A stretch of 64,000 nucleotides of DNA from Sophora flavescens (Eukaryota > Streptophyta > Magnoliopsida > Fabales > Fabaceae), in the NCBI GenBank assembly GCA_030762895.1, contig CM061063.1, positions 51,291,196 through 51,355,195 of the forward strand, given 5' to 3'. Below are positions 33,447-45,100 of the stretch, one piece after another. The first letter of the stretch is position 1. Every line of letters begins with the position of its first letter. Below the pieces are notes generated by a model that was not told the DNA's origin, searched no databases, and saw only the letters and a list, made by a program, of their open reading frames with translations. The translations under genes were made by a program, and so were the position numbers.

Positions 33447-35117
33447 TGTAACATCCTAAAATTCCAATATAATTAATATAATTAATATAATTAATTTGAT
33501 AAAAAAAAGTATTAAGTTATTAATAAAATTTATAATTTTTGAATGTCTATAACTCAAGATATGTGCGAAATACAGTACCATATGCAGAGTAAGCGGGCTT
33601 AGCGCGTTTTTACACGTTTTGGACTATTGGGGGCTCTATAAATAGAATCTTAACACTCTTAGGGTGCGTTTTTGAACCCTAATTACATCTAGAAACTCAG
33701 AAATGGCTAAGAAGAGAAGAAATTCAAGGATTAAGAAGAGATAGTTGTGGAAGAGGGAGTCTAGGAAGAGGAAGATGATAACAACTCTTGGCAAACGTTA
33801 GGATTCGCAGTAGGAAACGCTTAGAGCTATTTAGAGGTCTTAAAGAGGTGAGTAACAATACTTTTTATGAACCCTTTCCATGGTATATAGATTGTTTTTG
33901 TTGATAAGGGATTACCATGTGGTTTTGGGAGTCTTTAATTGACTTGATGCATATTGTTAGTAACCTAAATTCTAAAATTGGGGTTTTGTTTAAAAGGGGA
34001 ATTAATTGATCAATTGATGTTGTAACGTGCTTATTCATGTATGATGTGTTGTGATATTCATGATTGTTTGTTGTTGGTGGAAGTTTATGTGTTTAAAATT
34101 GAGGGAAATAGTTTGTTACATGCATGAGACATGACATTTGAGCTATAATATGTTGTATGATGTTTGCCGCAATACCACCTATGATAGGGGTATCGAAAAG
34201 TAATACCACCGTAATGGGGTATCGAAAGTAACATCCCCATATAATTGGGATGTCGAAAAAGAGCAATACCGCCTAAAAAGGGGGTATCGAAAGTAACACC
34301 GCCACACGTTGGGGTGTCGAAAAGGGAGAAATACCGCCATGTGCACATGGGAGGTATCCAAATAGAAATGTCCCCAACAGGAGGGTGACATCGAAACATT
34401 CCTCATGAGTAGGGATGGGCAATGGGACGCCATTGTCATGTGATGTGTGAGATTTATGGCATGCTAGCAAGAGACCAGTTTAGTTATGAGGCTTTCGAGC
34501 CACTTGAATTAATTTAGAATTTACTTGGTATGTGGAATGTGATGCATTGAGACGAGTTGACCTTATGCTATATGCATTTGACTTGATGAAATATTTGTTG
34601 TTATTAAAAGTATTTTTTATATATTATTTTGGGAAATTAGCGGATACCATGGACAGTTTTTCCGGTTACCGCACCGGCTAAGAACAACACTATTTTCGAA
34701 ACATTTTATAAATGTATTGTTGTACGTTGAGATTTTATATCTCACTATAAGTGTTGTTTTCAGAGACCGGGGACATCGCTGTTGAGGAACCAGAGATCTA
34801 AAGAGTTATCTTTGATTAGCTAGTTGGTTAGTAATGTAGTATGGTTTGGAGTATTATGCGGACGATGTTCTTTGGTTTCATACTAAATTTCTCAGATTGT
34901 AATTAGACGCCCGGTTTTGAGGCTTTTTAGTTTTTATTCAAATGATTGGATTTAATATTTTTCAATACTTTGTAAATACTATTATTTTATTTAGTACGAG
35001 GTAATTTCATACTTAGTTATTTGAGAAAAATATTATGACTTGTGTTTTTTAATTAAATGTTTTGAAGGATTTTTATTGAAATTAATTTGGGTTGCGAATG
35101 TAACGAAGGGCGTTACA
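33447..35117 (+). repeat. 3' LTR of gypsy copy C
   Basis: 1671 bp, TGTAACATCC to GGGCGTTACA. It lacks about 500 bp present in the shared LTR (roughly the counterpart of 18850-19340). The TATA-like CTATAAATAG is at 33635-33644. Confidence 0.88.
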
Positions 35118-35303
35118 TTTTTCGGTAGCCCGTCACTTAAGAACTCCATAGTTAAGCGTGCTTGACTTGGAGCAATTCTGGGATGGGTGACCTCCTGGGA
35201 AGTTTTCCCAGGAAGCGTGTGAGTGAGGACAAAGCATGCTGAAAAGACCCGTGTTGGTCTGTGGGGACAGTCGTCAATCCATAAAGCAGCTCGGGATGTT
35301 ACA
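35118..35303 (+). mobile_element. Cassandra LTR fragment joined directly to the gypsy LTR end
   Basis: Begins inside the Cassandra LTR at TTTTCGGTAGCCC and runs to the LTR end GGGATGTTACA. Its 5S-like block (35132-35205) is the best preserved: AGTTAAGCGTGCTTG and GGATGGGTGACCTCCTGGGA. Confidence 0.85.
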
Positions 35304-35657
35304 AAGACGTCATTGAAACTGAAAAGGCATGAAGACTTAGTGGATTCTATTAGTTATTTTCTAGTTTGCTTAGTATTTTCTTAAATAAGGAGCCGTATGT
35401 GGCTAGACACATTTATTTGTTTATCGTTGGGTTTGTTAGTAGACGCCCGGTTTTGAGGCTTTTGGTTTTATTAGGATGTATGGATTTATTATTATATTAT
35501 TACCTTGGATACTTTATTACTATTTCAATTAATGAGGTATACTCGTACTCAAATAATTTACGAAATTTTTATGACATGTATGTTTTAATTTAAATGATTA
35601 AAAATGATTTTTTTTATTGAATTTATTTTGGGTTACTAATGTAACGAAAGGCGTTAC

Positions 35658-35658
<1 letters not shown>
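35304..35658 (+). repeat. Diverged gypsy LTR 3' fragment
   Basis: From about 35440 it aligns with the end of the family LTR (AGACGCCCGGTTTTGAGGC ... AACGAAAGGCGTTACA). The first ~130 bases I cannot place. Confidence 0.7.

Positions 35659-35659
<1 letters not shown>

Positions 35660-35708
<49 letters not shown>
35660..35708. repeat. (TA)n microsatellite at a primer-binding site
   Basis: About 49 bases of TA lie between the gypsy LTR end and GGTATCGAGC, apparently grown from the TTTATGG spacer/PBS start. Confidence 0.9.
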
Positions 35709-35710
<2 letters not shown>

Positions 35711-36182
35711 TATCGAGCGGCACCTTTCTCAGTACGGTGTGGTTCGGAGACGAACCAAGTGGAAGCTGGTGGGCATGTAACACCCGGGTGCCGACGAGGG
35801 CGGGGAGTGGTCGCCGGTGCAAGAAGGTACGGACAAGGAGTGGCTCCTGGCAGGATTCTAGGCGGAGGGACATATGAACGAACCGATTACACACCCGAAT
35901 GAGAGGGAGCCTGAGACTGTGTTGGTATGGGACTATACAGTTGAGGAAGGCTTATATGAATTGATTGGTACTACCTATGCTAATAAGATGCATCTTCTTT
36001 TAGGTAGCTCATCACTTAAGAACTCCATAGTTAAGCTTGCTTGACTTGGAACAATTCTGGGATGGGTGACCTCCTGGGAAGTTTTCCCAATAAGTGTGTG
36101 AGTGAGGATAAAGCATGCTGAAAAGACCTGTGTTGGTATGTGGGGACAGTCGTCAATCCATAAAGCAGCCAGGGATGTTACA
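35709..36182 (+). mobile_element. Cassandra internal region and LTR (+) behind a gypsy LTR
   Basis: Damaged PBS (GGTATCGAGC), Cassandra internal sequence to 35775, then a complete 407-bp LTR 35776-36182 with a 5S-like block at 36011-36083. The 5' LTR is a gypsy LTR, the same arrangement as at 10414-9934. After 36182 a Tat/Ogre-like gag begins. Confidence 0.85.
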
Positions 36183-39135
36183 TCTCCACTCTTGTCAGCC
36201 ACTGCTACCAGACAACCAGTATCCCGTGAAGGCATTTCCTTTATGGTGATGCCCTCTTGCTTTGAAAGCTTCTTCTTTTGAGCACTGCCGAAGCCTCCGT
36301 AGCCTCCTCTTTTGACTCTTAGATATAGCCGGTGACTTGACAGTCCCGACAAACCAGGTCCTCGTCATCCGAGTGTTCAGAGATAATTTCCCCATTCGGT
36401 AATCCTCATTCCGAGAAGGGTGGATTGTGACTCTTGAACTTATTTTTTCTAACCCATTTCTGCTTTCGTAATTCGGGATAGCGAGGCCATAGCGGAATTT
36501 CTTATCCATCGATCCACCGTTACATTGGGCGGGGGTTTCCTCGGTCCCGATAGAATTGAAACCTCTACCGACAGACTGTTACTCCCCACCGATTCTATGA
36601 CTGCCTTTTCGAGCCAACCTCCGGTGTTGTTTTGTCTAGGTCTTGTCTCGATACGTATATTGCTTGTGACCACCTGTCTTCCTCGTTGACAACATGCGTA
36701 GCACTTTTGTATACACTGTTAGACCCAGTATGGCTATTCGGGTGTGAAAACCTGCCTTGACTATTACCCTCACGAGACTCAGTTCTGTCTTATGGGTTAT
36801 ATGATGGCGTTTTCTGTCCCCTAGTCGTCTTGGTGGCGACATCGTCATAGAATTCTTCACATCTTGGGCAAACTTTGAAGATACCACCAGATTTCTTGCA
36901 TGTCATGAAGTCAACAAGCGGTTCCCCTGGCTTCGGATAGATACCAAATGAATCCGTCAAGTCCATCTGGATATTCTGTCCAGCTCCTATATTGACCATG
37001 CCTGTTCCCATAGGGACTTGGCGGTCAGTTTTATTAACTTCAGGGCCGAATGGTTGTGTCAATCTTCATGTTTGGTTTCTTGTTTGAAAACTTTAGTCTT
37101 TCTTCTACCAAACCTTTCTGAATGAAGTCCCTGAAATGCATACAGTCATTAGTTACATGACCAAAAGTATTATGAAACTTACAATACTTCCGATCTTTTA
37201 TTTCATGGGCTTTCAATAGCCTATGATCATCTGACAATTTTAACTGCTTATCTTTAAGCAATATGTCAAATATTTGGTCGGCTTTGGTCACGTCAAACGT
37301 ATACACTTTCTTGTTGACAAAAGGAATCCTTTCTCTGGCCCTTGCAGGCCTCAAGGCTTGACATGTATAAGGGGGACCAGTTTTCAATTCAACATAGTCT
37401 ACCTCATATTCTTCAGAATTATTGCCCTCTTCGTCGGAATCACTACATCCGACAAAATTAATCTTTTCGCTTTTGAGGAATTTCCTTTGCTTGAAAACCT
37501 TTTTGACCTTCGATTGTTCAATTTGTCGACTTTGTCAACCAACTAGGCAAGATCAATTAGGTGTTGGTTGACCAATTTCTTCCTAATGTGATAATCTAGA
37601 CCCCGACAAAGAATCTTCACTATTTCTGCCTCAGGGATAGGGGTGAAGTAACGACTCCTCATTTGACGGAATCGGGCAAGGTAATCATCGACAGACTCGT
37701 TAGTCATTCTATTAATACCGAATAAGTCTGTCAACCCAATTTTTAAATAACCCCTAAAGAATTAATCATGAAAACTCCTCTCTAATTGATTCTAGGAATG
37801 TATGGAATTAGGTCTCAGTTGAAAACCAAGAAAAAGCATTCTTAGTTAATGAACTAGGAAAGAACTTCATTTTTAGTCCCTCCTTTAAAGCCAAAACTCC
37901 TAATTAGATCGTATATCGGGCAATGTGCTCGACGGTTGACTCTCCACTTTCCCCCGAGAATTTTGACAATTTGGGTATTTTGTATCCTCGAGGCATTTCT
38001 GCCTGTTGGGCCCAGTCAGGAAATGCCGATGCAAAAAATGGCTGATTGGCAAAACTTGTGTTAAAACCAAACCTATTCAATGCTTGTTCGACAACTTGGT
38101 TAACATTCTGGTTTAGAACATTTTGACGAAGTGCTCCAAGAGCATCCTAGTTTATGACAAAGTCTTCGTCTTCCTCTGGCTGTAGAATGTGTACATTTCC
38201 ACGTCTCAAAGGGACTCGACGACGGGGTGGGCGCTCGTCATCTTGTTCGGATCCATCAAGTTGGATAACTTATGGTTGTTCAACCCGTGGTTGATTATTC
38301 TGATTGTGGTCGACATTCCTATTGACATTTCTATTGGGATTTCTATTGGCATTTTGGTTGTCGTCAGGGGCCAACACACCCAAGGCTCTACTTAACCTGC
38401 ATATCTCATTTGCCAATGTCATGCATGCATTATTTGTGTTTTCCATTAATGGCGTAATCACTGTACCCATTTGCTGAGTAAATGCATTCACCATGTCAAA
38501 GTTACTCGAGTCAATTTGTTGTCGAACATTGGCTAATGTAGCCTCTGACAGACCAACAATATTTTGCGGGGTTGTCTAAGTGGGGATACTTGTGGCCTTA
38601 CTACTAGACGCTCTTGTCGAGTATGGGTCATCACCACTGACCCTGTTATCCCATTCGCTTGACTAGGGATTTTCTCCCCAGTCGACGGTCCTGCCTGTCC
38701 AGATGTATGGGCGGCCGTCGTTACTCCATTTGGATATGGTATGTATGCAAATGGGGTATTTGGGTTGACAGTGGTCGAACCGTAAGGCATTCCATACAAA
38801 GGATGTGGCAGAGGTTGCGTAGTCCCTCTTGGGTTTGAATTCACAACACTCTGTGGAGACAATCCGGTAGTTGGCGGATTTATTTGTTGTAAAACTGGGG
38901 AAGTTGGTGACGGGAGTGTTCCTTGGCCAACTTCGTCAAGCCTATTGACAACTTGAGCATAGGAAACGCCTCTTCTCGCCACTGAACTATTAGTGCTATT
39001 ATTTCCTGCATTAGTAGCGTTAGCCATGGTTGCAGGAACATTATCAACTGGTGCAACAGTGGTTATAGGATTAGCATCCACCGTTGACATGGCGGCGTTA
39101 GTGCTGACTACGCCTGCATTACTTGCACTACTCAT
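36183..39135 (-). pseudogene. Gag polyprotein of a Tat/Ogre-like element, broken
   Basis: Start Met at 39135 (MSSASNAGVVSTNAAMSTVD), a long Pro/Ser/Thr/Asn-rich N-terminal region (to 38533), then after a frame change an Asn/Arg-rich segment (38494-38270), gag core with NESVDDYLARFRQMRSRYF and IPEAEIVKILCRGLDYHIRK (37734-37543), and a CHC-type finger KYCKFHNTFGHVTNDCMHF (37205-37130) usual in Tat/Ogre gag. It continues to PRCEEFYDDVATK near 36850 and more weakly to 36183. Several frame changes and stops separate the pieces. No protease, RT or integrase follows because the element is cut. I rate the superfamily as sure and the Tat/Ogre label as probable. Confidence 0.78.
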
Positions 39136-39246
39136 ATTCAGAGTTTTGGGAATTAGATGACGTTTGAATCACTCTCCTACTCCGTAGACGGATACAATAA
39201 ATTTGTATGTTAGAGTTCGTGACACTATACGAGTTACTCTAAACTC

Positions 39247-39264
39247 GTCCCACCGGGCATGCCA
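39247..39264 (-). other. Putative primer-binding site of the Tat/Ogre-like element
   Basis: The plus strand reads GTCCCACCGGGCATGCCA, which looks like a tRNA 3' end with CCA, three bases from the LTR edge TGTTAACG. Tat/Ogre elements commonly use tRNA-Arg; I could not verify the isoacceptor. Confidence 0.6.
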
Positions 39265-39267
39265 ATT

Positions 39268-40661
39268 TGTTAACGTTGGTTTTTGGTTTCTGACCAAAAT
39301 TCCTTCATGACAAATAATTAGAGATCAAACGAGTGTGGGACCTATGAGTTATGCGATAATCTCGACAGGAATGTGCTATTTTGAAGGTAATGTCTGCCAA
39401 GTATAAATTTGACAAATTAGTCAAATCTAGTAATTTACTGGCAAAGACTTATGTTATGATAAGTTTATGAGTTTGAAAATGGTGTTTAAGATTGTCGTCA
39501 GCAAGGAAACTTGACAATGAAACTGCATGCATTTAAAAGAAGAATAGAAAAAGGAACTTTAAAATTTAAGAGATGAAAGTAGTTCCTATTGTAGAAAATA
39601 ACTTCCTAATTGAACTCAGTTTCTAACGATCAAGAAACAAAAGTCCTGAAAAGAGAGGTTAAGTAAAGTAAAATCTAAGAACAAAAATTCAAAAGAAGGG
39701 TTAAAGAAAATAAGACCTAGACAATACTACTTGCGGAAAGTGAAACAACTCAGATGAATAACTTGAAAGAAATACTGGAAATAATGAAGAACAAGTAAAG
39801 AATTTGAAGAACACAACAAGTATTGCACTGGGTTTTCATATTCAATTGAAATAAGATGGGTGGAGGGAATACTTGAATGTTATCCGTCAATCTGTTATGT
39901 GATCGGGATGTGTAGGATGTGTATCAAATAACCGACCCTTATTACATTGTGATTGCTAGTATTTATAGGCAAATAAAATAACTATCTAGAAATAATTCCC
40001 TATCTAAATGACTGCCACATGTCTTTGGCAGTTCTCTTAAGTTTTATACTTAAATTGTTTTGTCAAGCAATCCCACTACCTGCTCAATGTCTCGAACCGC
40101 TCCATGTCAATTTGCTTATCTTCGACGGTTTGAACTGCTTGACAACTTGTGTTGGTACCTTTCGTCGGATTAAAGACTTTACCAATTTTTTACTTTTCTA
40201 TTTTTCTTGATGACTCTTCCTTCGACTAAGTCTTCCTTTATTATTTTGTCAGGAATTTGATTGTCGAATCTTTTCCTATGTCGAACTGTATCTTCTTGTC
40301 AAATCAAATATCTTCAATACTTGCAAAATTTTGATTTCCTCCTCAATCCCTTCGTCATCCTATCAAAAAAACATCTATCAAAAATCCAAAATTTCATCCT
40401 CAATAGACGCCAAACGGCTGCATTGATGAATCAAACTTGGCACTTAAGAAATGTTACGTGCTTTATGGTCACAGCCGATTAAATAATAATGGTGGATTAG
40501 GTGGTAAAGTAATTCCTACGTTATATTTCTATTGGTAGTTTGGTACCACTACTCCGTCTCCGTTACATAATAATGTTACAATGCATTTTCAAGTTGGGCT
40601 GTTGTTTTTTTTTTTTTACCCAACGCTTTCTCCACTAGTGTCGGTGAATCACACTGCAACA
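39268..40661 (-). repeat. LTR of the Tat/Ogre-like element (outer edge approximate)
   Basis: On the minus strand ends ...CCAACGTTAACA at 39268. Contains TATA-like CTATAAATAC at about 39959-39968 (minus strand). The outer edge is a guess from a TG start. Confidence 0.55.
39959..39968 (-). promoter_or_regulatory. Putative TATA box of the Tat/Ogre-like LTR
   Basis: Minus strand CTATAAATAC following TTTGCC, placed well for U3/R of the LTR. Confidence 0.5.
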
Positions 40662-42106
40662 GGATATATCATCAAGTAATAAATTCAGGATTCAGTAGAC
40701 ACAGTTGGTCACTTTTTACTTTTAAGTTATCGAAAAATATAATAATGACACTCGTTTATTTATTTTATCAAACCTTAAAATATTTGTTAAAGAATCAAGA
40801 AAAATAATCTTTTATTGAAAAACTAAATATTTCATATTTTTAATTAAATATTAGATACTTCAATTTCTCATAAAAACTTACTTTTTTTGGTTGGGTATTC
40901 GTTAGCATTCTCCATCTAAAAATACAAAGAAAGGTTTTGCTAACGAGTACCCTAAGGATATTAATTAAAGAACCCACAACATGAAAGTTTGTATTGGAAA
41001 ACTAAGTTTAACATTTTTTCAAATGCTAAATACACCATTTTCCCATACAAAATTTTCTTTCTTTATTCCTTAAACATTGTCCTAAGCACACTCGTTAGCA
41101 TTCTCCTTAAAAAAAAATACCAATCTAAACATATAATGTGTACAATTATTATGATGAAAGTACCCTAGATTTATAATTCAGTTAATTTTAAAAAAAAAAA
41201 AAAAGAGAACAAGATGGAATTAGATCAAATCTTTCTTCAACCATCCAATAAGGTGGCAAGATTTATTAAACGTTATTGTTCATCCAATATGGGATTCCTA
41301 ATTGTCATGTATCAATGACAACATAATATCCGGTGTATTTTTTAAGTTTTTAAAATACCCTCCATATGATTGGTGAGAAATTCATTTCTTGAGGTACGAT
41401 CAAGCATCTAAACAAGAATACCTGTAGATAGTATTTTCCATGCACATGAAATTAGGGATTGAACCCATTACCTCATAAGCGACTCAAGTCCATATTTGCA
41501 TCAATTCACATCCATAACAGCTCCACTGTATGCAATCTAAGAATTAATGGACTTACTCAAAAATAATTCAATCTCATTCTACACATTTGAAGATTGGAGA
41601 TTGTTACATAATCTTAAAATTTTCTACAGTTTGGTATCTAGAGTGACTTGCAAAAAAAATTATTAATTATTAGTTATTAAGAATTCAACCTTTAATAAAC
41701 TTGACAACTCATTTTGGATATCAAACCCATCGGGATAACACAATATACCCTTTTATGACTCTCTCTGTGATCATCCCAGAAGAAGTGCACAGGATTGAAT
41801 CTCTTGGTCAGGTATCCCCACTACATTTTCCCTACTGAAGCATTGCCTGAGTTTGAATTCCCTTGGTCACTACTACTAAAGAATTCATTTAATGTAAACT
41901 AATTCCTTTCTAGGAAGATCCTCTAATGCTAGAAGCTACAGATGAAAATCCCTTCTAATGCTATAACCATTTATGTGATTGAACTGATGAAAGAAAACCA
42001 GGATAAAACCAACTAGACCATATTGAACCAGATTACTGTTATTGTGTAACTCAATTCAATGTCTAAGAAGTTTGAATTTGACAATAAACAATTCATATTT
42101 AAAAAA
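40662..42106. other. Intergenic DNA 3' of the TNL gene
   Basis: AT-rich, no coding signal; contains the MITE at 40939-41099 and probably another MITE edge near 40900. Confidence 0.6.
40939..41099. mobile_element. Small MITE (GCTAACGAGT terminal inverted repeats)
   Basis: Left end GCTAACGAGTACCCTAAGGA, right end in reverse complement GCTAACGAGTGTGCTTAGGA. 161 bp, no ORF. The related element at 48185-48313 sits in TNL intron 1. Confidence 0.65.
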
Positions 42107-45100
42107 TTATGTACTTTTTGGTTTGAACAAACATTTGACCCTAGACAAAAGGTTTTCCCCCATTGATGCCCAATCCGGTTTTGACAACATTGTGACAAGT
42201 GTCCTTGACTCCTGTGAAGGTTCCATATTCCCGTCAATTGATTCACCATATATTAGATACAATGCTGTCTTCTTAACAATCAATCTAGGTCCAAAAGCCA
42301 CAAAAATCTCCACTTTGTCACGAGGTTCTAGATTTGACACTATGCCCTGCCACTCCTCATCATTCAAGGAAATTACTGTGTCTCTCTTGTAAAGCTGGAT
42401 GAAGCACTTTGTGTAATTAACGATCAAGACACTAACAAGATATTCATCTGCCCTGATTTCAGGGGTAGATGAATAAACAACACACAATATCATTCCATTC
42501 AGAGGACCATCACTAACTTGAGGAACTTCAAAAAGTACTGAGCGTCCTTCACCACTATAGGTTAACCAACAAGGATACTTGTCACCTGGGAGAAAAATAT
42601 CACTAGACCCACTAGCAGTTAATCCCTGTACCAGAAATAAAAGTTTAGTCATTTATACAATCAAGCTATTCAATGGAAGTTTTATTCAATTATATTGTCG
42701 TTCTAAATTCCAAAGTGCAATTTTTAAGATAATAATAACATTTTACTGCATAAAACAAAACTCAAATATGATAAGCTAACTAATAGAAACAAACTCGGTC
42801 AATAGTTTTGTTATGCACATATCAAAAGCAAAGCCTTTGGATACATTTTCTATTTCCATTGTAGTTTCAGAATTCATGTCATACATGTCTTTCAGCTTAT
42901 GTTCTCATTTGTTTTTTGATGTGTATGCTTGATACGTGATAAGCATGAAGTTCTTCGATATAGTTTTATAAATATGTTCATTTGTGTCTGTTAGTAGCTG
43001 TTAATAGGAGGGATGTAACCCCTATAAATAAGTCCTCTAATGGTTAAGAGAGGCAGCTATTGAAATATTGTGTTTTGACCGGGTATTCCTAGTGTGAAAG
43101 GAGAGTGCTCCTTTGGGGGTATACTTGTATACCTTTTTCTTTGTGTCTGTTTTCATTTTTCCATCAATAAAGAAGTGTTTCTGATGTTATTGTGCTGCTG
43201 TTAGGATCTTCTTCTTTCTAAAAACAAGATTCCTAACAGTCTCATTTTCCCTTTGTCCCTGGTTGCAACGTCTTCTAATGAATGTCGAAACACTTCTCTT
43301 GTTTAACCATATTGGTTTTTATCAGCACAGAACATCTCTCCATCCAATCCCCTCGTCCCCCCCTCGAACAGTACCCCCACCTATACTTGCTAAACACAAA
43401 CCATGGTTCCTACTCCCTCTATCTTGCTATCACCTGAACCCTTGCTTCTTCTAACACACCATCATAATCTATTTCATATCATCCATTACCACTTGTAGAC
43501 AAGGTGGCATTTCTAAACTCAACCCAAATTTTGTTGCTAAGGGATTATATATAATATAACCAGCAACTGGGGTTTTGAAGTATTCTAACAGTCTTAGCTA
43601 GGTAGTTCGTCAAGAAACTGCTCATCTCTTATAGGTAATTCCTAGTTAGTTAGTTGGTGAGTTAGGGAGATAATTAGGAAATAAGGCATGTTGCCTATAA
43701 ATTAAGAGGAGAGATTGAGAAAGAGGGGGATCTTGTCATTTGAGTGAATTGGGGCCTTCGGGCATTGGGAGGCATAGACCCTCGAAGATCTGTAATAGTG
43801 TTCTGTAATCAAGGGGTTTTCTCTATTTTCTCTGTAATAACATACTGGTTTCTATCAATCTCATACTTGCTCATGCTATTTATATGCCAGGTCAATTTGC
43901 CAGCTTCATTTAAGATTTTTTTTTCATGGTGATTATTGTTCTGAGGTTTTTTGCACTCTCAATTTTCATGTCATCTCTGTAAGCTTCATAGAGCATTTTA
44001 TGGGCTTAAACAGGTTCCTCAGGCAAAATACATTGGCACTCCAGTTTTAGTTCCTTTTCATACAACTCATGTTTCACAACAACAACTCTAATATCTCTAT
44101 GTTTGTCTAATCCTCTTCAACTCCTATGGTTCTATGATCTAATGGCTCTATGTGGATGATATTTTATTAACAGAGTGCTAGATCACCTGTGAATTTTATT
44201 CTCTTCTTCAGAGAGTCCTATATCTTGGATCTCTCCACCATTTTATTGGTATACAAGTTCATCTCAATACTAATGTTCTCAATCTCTCTCAGACCAAGTA
44301 TACACTGGATCTTCTCAATCATTTCGACATGTTGCAGTACAAGCTTATTCTCCGTTATGTTGCTGCTAGCACTGAAGTACATGGTAATGTCTTGATGACA
44401 GCCACCATTCCACCACAATACCTTGTTTTATTTTTTTACCAAGTGACCCAAGCCTAATGCAACTTGTTGCTGAGGCTATATTTTTCTGTACAGGAAAATG
44501 TCATAGTAACGTTTAGTTTGTGTTTTCTTTTTCCTTTTATGTAAACGAGGATTCCTGATCTTCTAAATTCTTTGTCATTATCTTCTGTCCTAAAGAATTT
44601 ATTCTATCACTAAAAAATGTTTTGGTACCATTTAGCTCATGGTTTGATTCCTAATGATGTACAGAGGAACAACATATTATTGATCATTTATAAATTTCAT
44701 TAGTTGTAAAGAATACATCTAGCAACTTCTTACTGTGCATATAGATACTAGAAAATAAAAGAGATAAAGTAAATACATATGTTGTGTGTGTATAGTCTAA
44801 AAAGAAATCAAGAGAGAAAATGAGACAACAAACGGAGATATTAAACATGCAAAGTAATGCAATGTAATATAAAAAGAAAATTGGATAGATATAGTGATCT
44901 AAAATTTTTTAGTTCAATTTTATGTGACACTTATAACCTTATCAGTTTTATTAATATGTCTAATATTATACTTGAATAACTAATGATCCTTGGGGACTTT
45001 TGGCTGAGATAAAAATGCAAACGAAAATTTACATAATGTTCACTTAAGTAATAGTAAAGGTAAAAAGAAGACAGAGAGAGGCAGAGAGGGAGAAGGAACC

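Larger units (their letters stand above)
36183..40661 (-). mobile_element. Tat/Ogre-like Ty3/gypsy element, 3' part missing
   Basis: Minus-strand gag region (36183-39135), PBS at about 39247-39264 and an LTR beginning (inner edge) at 39268. Truncated at 36182 by the Cassandra LTR. The outer LTR edge is uncertain; a candidate TGTTGCAGTG start (minus strand) is near 40661. Confidence 0.7.

Noticed and set aside
42001..42249. Overlapping ORFs at the TNL 3' end
   Set aside because: Out-of-frame readings of exon 5 and the adjacent 3' flank.
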